In this document: piece by piece, positions 60,401-64,000 of the stretch
Layout: each line of letters begins with the position of its first letter
How positions within the stretch are numbered: position 1 is the stretch's first letter
NCBI GenBank assembly: GCA_024516155.1
Contig: JAJJXM010000086.1
Location: forward strand, 124,001 to 188,000
Source: Pyronema omphalodes
Lineage: Eukaryota > Ascomycota > Pezizomycetes > Pezizales > Pyronemataceae
DNA: 64,000 nt
Reading direction: 5' to 3'
Notes under the pieces: generated by a model
The model's database searches: none
The model's input: the letters and a program-made list of their open reading frames with translations, nothing else
What the model was told of the DNA's origin: nothing
Program-made: the position numbers and the translations under genes

Positions 60401-63400
60401 AAACTATGGCGGTGAGTTAAAAAAAAGTTCTTTCAAGCATTCAAGCGTCCAGATCGCAGCCTTGAAAACGTGGGGTTGTGAAAGAAGTCCCAGGGAAAGC
60501 CGTTTCTGATTTGTGGAGTGCAGGAACCGGGTTTGCTCGACACGGGCTTACCAGCTTGGCTGACAGCTGTCGGCGTGAATCTGGGGCTACAGAACCTTTC
60601 CAAGATATACGGGGAAACAAGGCTGAAGGTCCCAAAGCTGAGTATAGCTGTCGGTTCTATGCCGCACGCGTCACGTCACTGCGGGTCATCACCGCTGCTG
60701 TCACTCGCGCCAAGAATTTGTAGCCTCAGCCAGAGCACGACATCTACCTTCCAGAAGCAACAGTCAGCTTTGACTTCTTGATCTTGAAATCAGACGGAAT
60801 TGAAAAGAAATTGGTATCTCACCTATCCCAGGGATACGAACTGGAACTGAGCCAAAGAATTGGTTATTGGTTCTTTCTACCGCTCTCGCCGTAGCCAAAG
60901 GCAGGTCAAAGGGACTGTTTGAGCTTGCTTATTGGGATCTTCGTCGTTGCTGCTTCAATAGCCAGCAGGGTGTTATGCAGCTGTGAGGGGGAAACCTTTT
61001 CAGCAGGTTCTCATTGTCCCTGAAGGTATTGGATGTGCTGAATGTGGAGAAACGGGTTCTCTCGTCTCTCCTCTCGAAATTCGTTAGCCGGTAGATCACA
61101 AAAACCTAAAGTCTGACGCTGCCAATGCGGAAATATCGGATAAAGACCAATCTAACAAGCGAGCGAGAAGGCGTGGGGGATGTGGTATGACGGATGGTGG
61201 AGGGAAGTGGACATTAGGTGCGATGATGAATAGGAGGCGAGGCGATGTCTGTGCCCAAGGGAGTGGAGGATGATGGAGGACTGTCGATATGCGCACCATC
61301 AGATCTGTGCGCTCCGAGACCAGAGACACAGATCAGAGATGGATGTGGAGCAAGATGGAGAACTGGAACTGCCGTTCCTTTCGATCCTGATTCAACACGT
61401 CCACATCGTGATCTTCATACTGGGACTCTGAGAACCACCTCCCCCCGAAACCGAACAATCGAAATGCAATTCAACAAAGAAAAGAAAAGTTGCATGAACA
61501 ATGCTGATGGCCAAACGACGGACAACAATGCCAATTTCAACCATCTTCTGCGGATCATGAATGATCTCCCTTCAGGGAACGGATGGAGGTGGAGGGAGGG
61601 GTGCTATGATGAGGATTAATGAATTTTCGGGATCCGAATCTCGACGAGGGATGAAACCTAAATGGTATTTTATTGGAAGGGGTCATGAACAATACCTTAT
61701 CTTTGCAGATCTATCATGATCTTCGAAATGGTGAAATTGGAGAATCCCCAAGAGAATCAAGACCAGAACATGGCGATGAAAGGAGATGAGAATGACGACA
61801 AAGATGTCTCAACGCAAAGCAACGGTAAAGCCCCCTACGTCTCAACATCTCGCAGCTGTCAATCTTGACGAAATGTAGGTGTCTCGGAAATACTCATTTG
61901 CAGAAGCGAGACAGGAAAAAGAGCCAGCTACAACCTCTGCGACATTGTCATGATCCTCAAATCATCGTCAACACGACGGCAGGAAGATCAATTCAGCATT
62001 TCGAAGCGAGTAGCAAAAATGTGTCAGTGGCGTGTCCACGTTGATCATTCCCCTTTCCGACTCATGCTCGCATTAAGGGCTGGCCCATGGTTCCATCTCT
62101 TACCTACACGCCAAGATCTCACAACCGCATGCAATTCACACACGTGCGCCCTCTACCTCGCCTTTCATCAAGAAATCTGATTCATGCATCCCCATCAAAG
62201 GCGGTTAAATTTCCGGTTGATACTAGAAATGCACGGACGCCAGCCCGCCGCTAAATAGTGATGCAAACATCACTGGCACGAGGTGTCATGTATTCAACGT
62301 TTATGCAGTTTTGAGGGGAAAAGGATACCAGCTGGAGATAGCTGAAAAAAAAAAAACACCCACAGACTAGGTAATGACGATGCGATTCTGTGTCAACGGA
62401 GGAAGGGCCATCGCCGCTCGATGAAGTGCACCGAAGGTCGCGTTTACCGCGGATAGACACCGAGATCTACGGGCAGAGCCTGGGAGACGGTCTGGGGAGA
62501 GCGGGATATCCGGCGGGAGAAAATGTGGAAACTGAATCACGGTGATAAGAGGACCTTCTACACGTTCCATTCTGTGGATCTTGACCGGGAAACCGATGCT
62601 CCCACGAAAGGCTTGACCCTTCGCCTTGTCGAAGGTTGGAATAGCCAGGGCAAATTTCGTTTAAAGTTTGGCTGTCAGACCCAGATCTACGGAAGGAATA
62701 GGGATAGGGATTATAGGGATAATTTGCTCGGAAATTCTAGGTTTCGATGGGCCTTGCCAGCCTTTCCAAAATGCATTACAGATCCGCAGGAGGGTTGTTT
62801 ACAGGCCCTGATATCCCCCTGCTATGAAAAGAAGTGGCGGATGAAATCCCGTTTCCATAGATGCAGAAAGCTGAACTATAGTCAGAAGACCAGAAAATAC
62901 TTGTTTCTAGTCTAGAGCTCCACGTTCTTCGAAACATGGCAATGTTCGGCTGAAAAGAGTAAAGGTCGTATGGTGCAATGGCAAACAAATGCGGAGGATT
63001 ATCATGAGCCGGTAGATTATCGTATGGTTAGTTTATTGTCCTATCAGATGCACTGATACACGCTGACGTCGAAAGTTTCCGACACGGGCACACCGCTGTG
63101 AGTAAGACTATGCCGGGGACGATAGCTTCAAATTTCCAATTGTTCTATGCTCGAACCGGCTTTTCCTGTTATTCCGGAATTGAGATTCTCGCTAGAACGA
63201 AAAGAGGAGTTCACTTCAGTCATGTCAGGGCAATGCAAAGAAATGCAACTAACGTTGACTCGTATCAAATGAACGAAAAAAGCGCATCAATATTATCTGA
63301 TCATTGGATATCGTTTGATGTCTCAGAGTAGAGACGGTTTTCCATTACAATTTTTTTTGGCGAAAGAACATGTGCTCTCTTCGCTTCACAATTTTCGCCC

Positions 63401-64000
63401 GGTTATACCCGAGCAGGCGTTGTACGCGGAACCCCGAGAGTATGCATTTTCCGTGGATTAGGTTTCTTCGGACAACTCCAACCCTCTCTTGCAGGAACAC
63501 ATCTTCTCTCTACGGACCCGTGACCGGCGCTAGAATCCAGCACACATCTTCTGTGCATCAGCCGGCGTAACGACGATCAATTGTTACGCGCGCTGTGATT
63601 TGCAGAATACAGTCAACTGTATCCAGCTTCGGTCGGCTCTCCGGGGCTAGAATTCGATCTATATACGCCGATGAAGACATGTGTGGATCTAATAACAAGC
63701 GCGTGTGGGGCGCGTGGGTGGATCATTATTCGCTCTTCACAATCGCATTTTCTACCGCGAGCTGTCATCGATGGTTAGATTCACTTCACGACTCTAAATT
63801 TCTCGGTAAACCATAACTGCTGATAGAGTTAAGTGACAACTGTGGAGATGTCTTACTACTACTATTCGGACTGTACCGGACGAATCGTGCATGGCTGTCG
63901 GAGGGCACCCGAGGGTTTAGGGCACCGGGGTTTTACTTTGCTGAACCTTTTCGGATGAACCGATGGCGGTTATTATGACACGCGCGTGGCGAGCGAGATG
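57483..64000. other. Right-hand 6.5 kb without a firmly supported gene
   Basis: 57483-59100 is AT- and pyrimidine-rich with a GGGTGAT tandem at about 58415-58438. 59100-62200 has more balanced composition and coding-like islands (59955-60790 and 61716-62180) discussed as findings. 62200-64000 has no recognisable content; the frame 62523-62915 is not convincing. Confidence 0.4.
61716..62180 (+). CDS. Possible small spliced gene (136 aa), tentative
   Basis: Exons 61716-61824 and 61879-62180 can be joined over a 54-nt intron (donor GTAAAG, acceptor ATGTAG). This merges an acidic N-terminal frame (MIFEMVKLENPQENQDQNMA) with a longer C-terminal one ending CALYLAFHQEI. No domain, signal peptide or membrane segment is recognised. 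Six cysteines are scattered. The model rests only on frame continuity and splice signals, so chance is a real alternative. Confidence 0.2.

Noticed and set aside
62523..62915. 130-codon plus-strand frame
   Set aside because: Some protein-like stretches, but no motif, no splice context and no supporting neighbour.
1..64000. CRISPR arrays, bacterial operons, rRNA genes
   Set aside because: Nothing matching was seen, and the introns show the DNA is eukaryotic.

Overview
The window looks like nuclear DNA of a filamentous ascomycete (Pezizomycotina). Genes are broken by short GT-AG introns (42-128 nt), stand alone rather than in operons, and include an AbaA-type TEA transcription factor, a fungal rhodopsin-domain membrane protein and secreted plant-polysaccharide hydrolases. 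I favour a leotiomycete-like fungus, but only as a guess from general character; nothing in the sequence proves it.

Layout. 1-3100: mostly empty, with one tRNA-like gene (779-859, minus) whose anticodon loop is abnormal. 3101-6836: two conserved nuclear/housekeeping genes on the plus strand, a CTNNBL1-like armadillo protein (seven exons) and the PP1 regulator SDS22. 7915-12896: a direct ~2-kb segmental duplication, each copy holding an intact two-exon gene for a lysine-rich coiled-coil protein of unknown function. 13605-14632: an unrecognised low-complexity protein. 18422-18784: a 90-residue secreted cysteine-rich protein with a Kex2-type site. 19968-25097: a GH2 beta-mannosidase and a GH1 beta-glucosidase, both on minus, a plausible hemicellulose-degrading pair. 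26027-27059: a seven-helix rhodopsin-domain protein.

31360-35623: a coiled-coil protein with a Gag-like C-terminus, a membrane protein in a strongly T-rich tract, and an unknown protein with a strong donor near its C-terminus. 36481-36654: a 174-bp MITE-like element. 37409-38188: an MTH1-like Nudix hydrolase. 38-46 kb: nearly gene-free, with old repeats, one small ORF and a near-perfect palindrome. 45965-48271: the AbaA-like regulator. 48.3-54.5 kb: nearly gene-free. 54537-57401: TIM10 and a mitochondrial-type lysyl-tRNA synthetase, divergently arranged around one 526-bp promoter region. 57.4-64 kb: no firm gene; a few coding-like islands.

Functionally the genes are a mix: RNA processing/phosphatase control (CTNNBL1, SDS22), mitochondrial biogenesis (TIM10, LysRS), nucleotide sanitation (Nudix), mannan/glucan use (GH2, GH1), conidiation-type regulation (AbaA-like) and several lineage-specific proteins. 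Exon boundaries were set by hand from splice signals and frame continuity; none has transcript support here.
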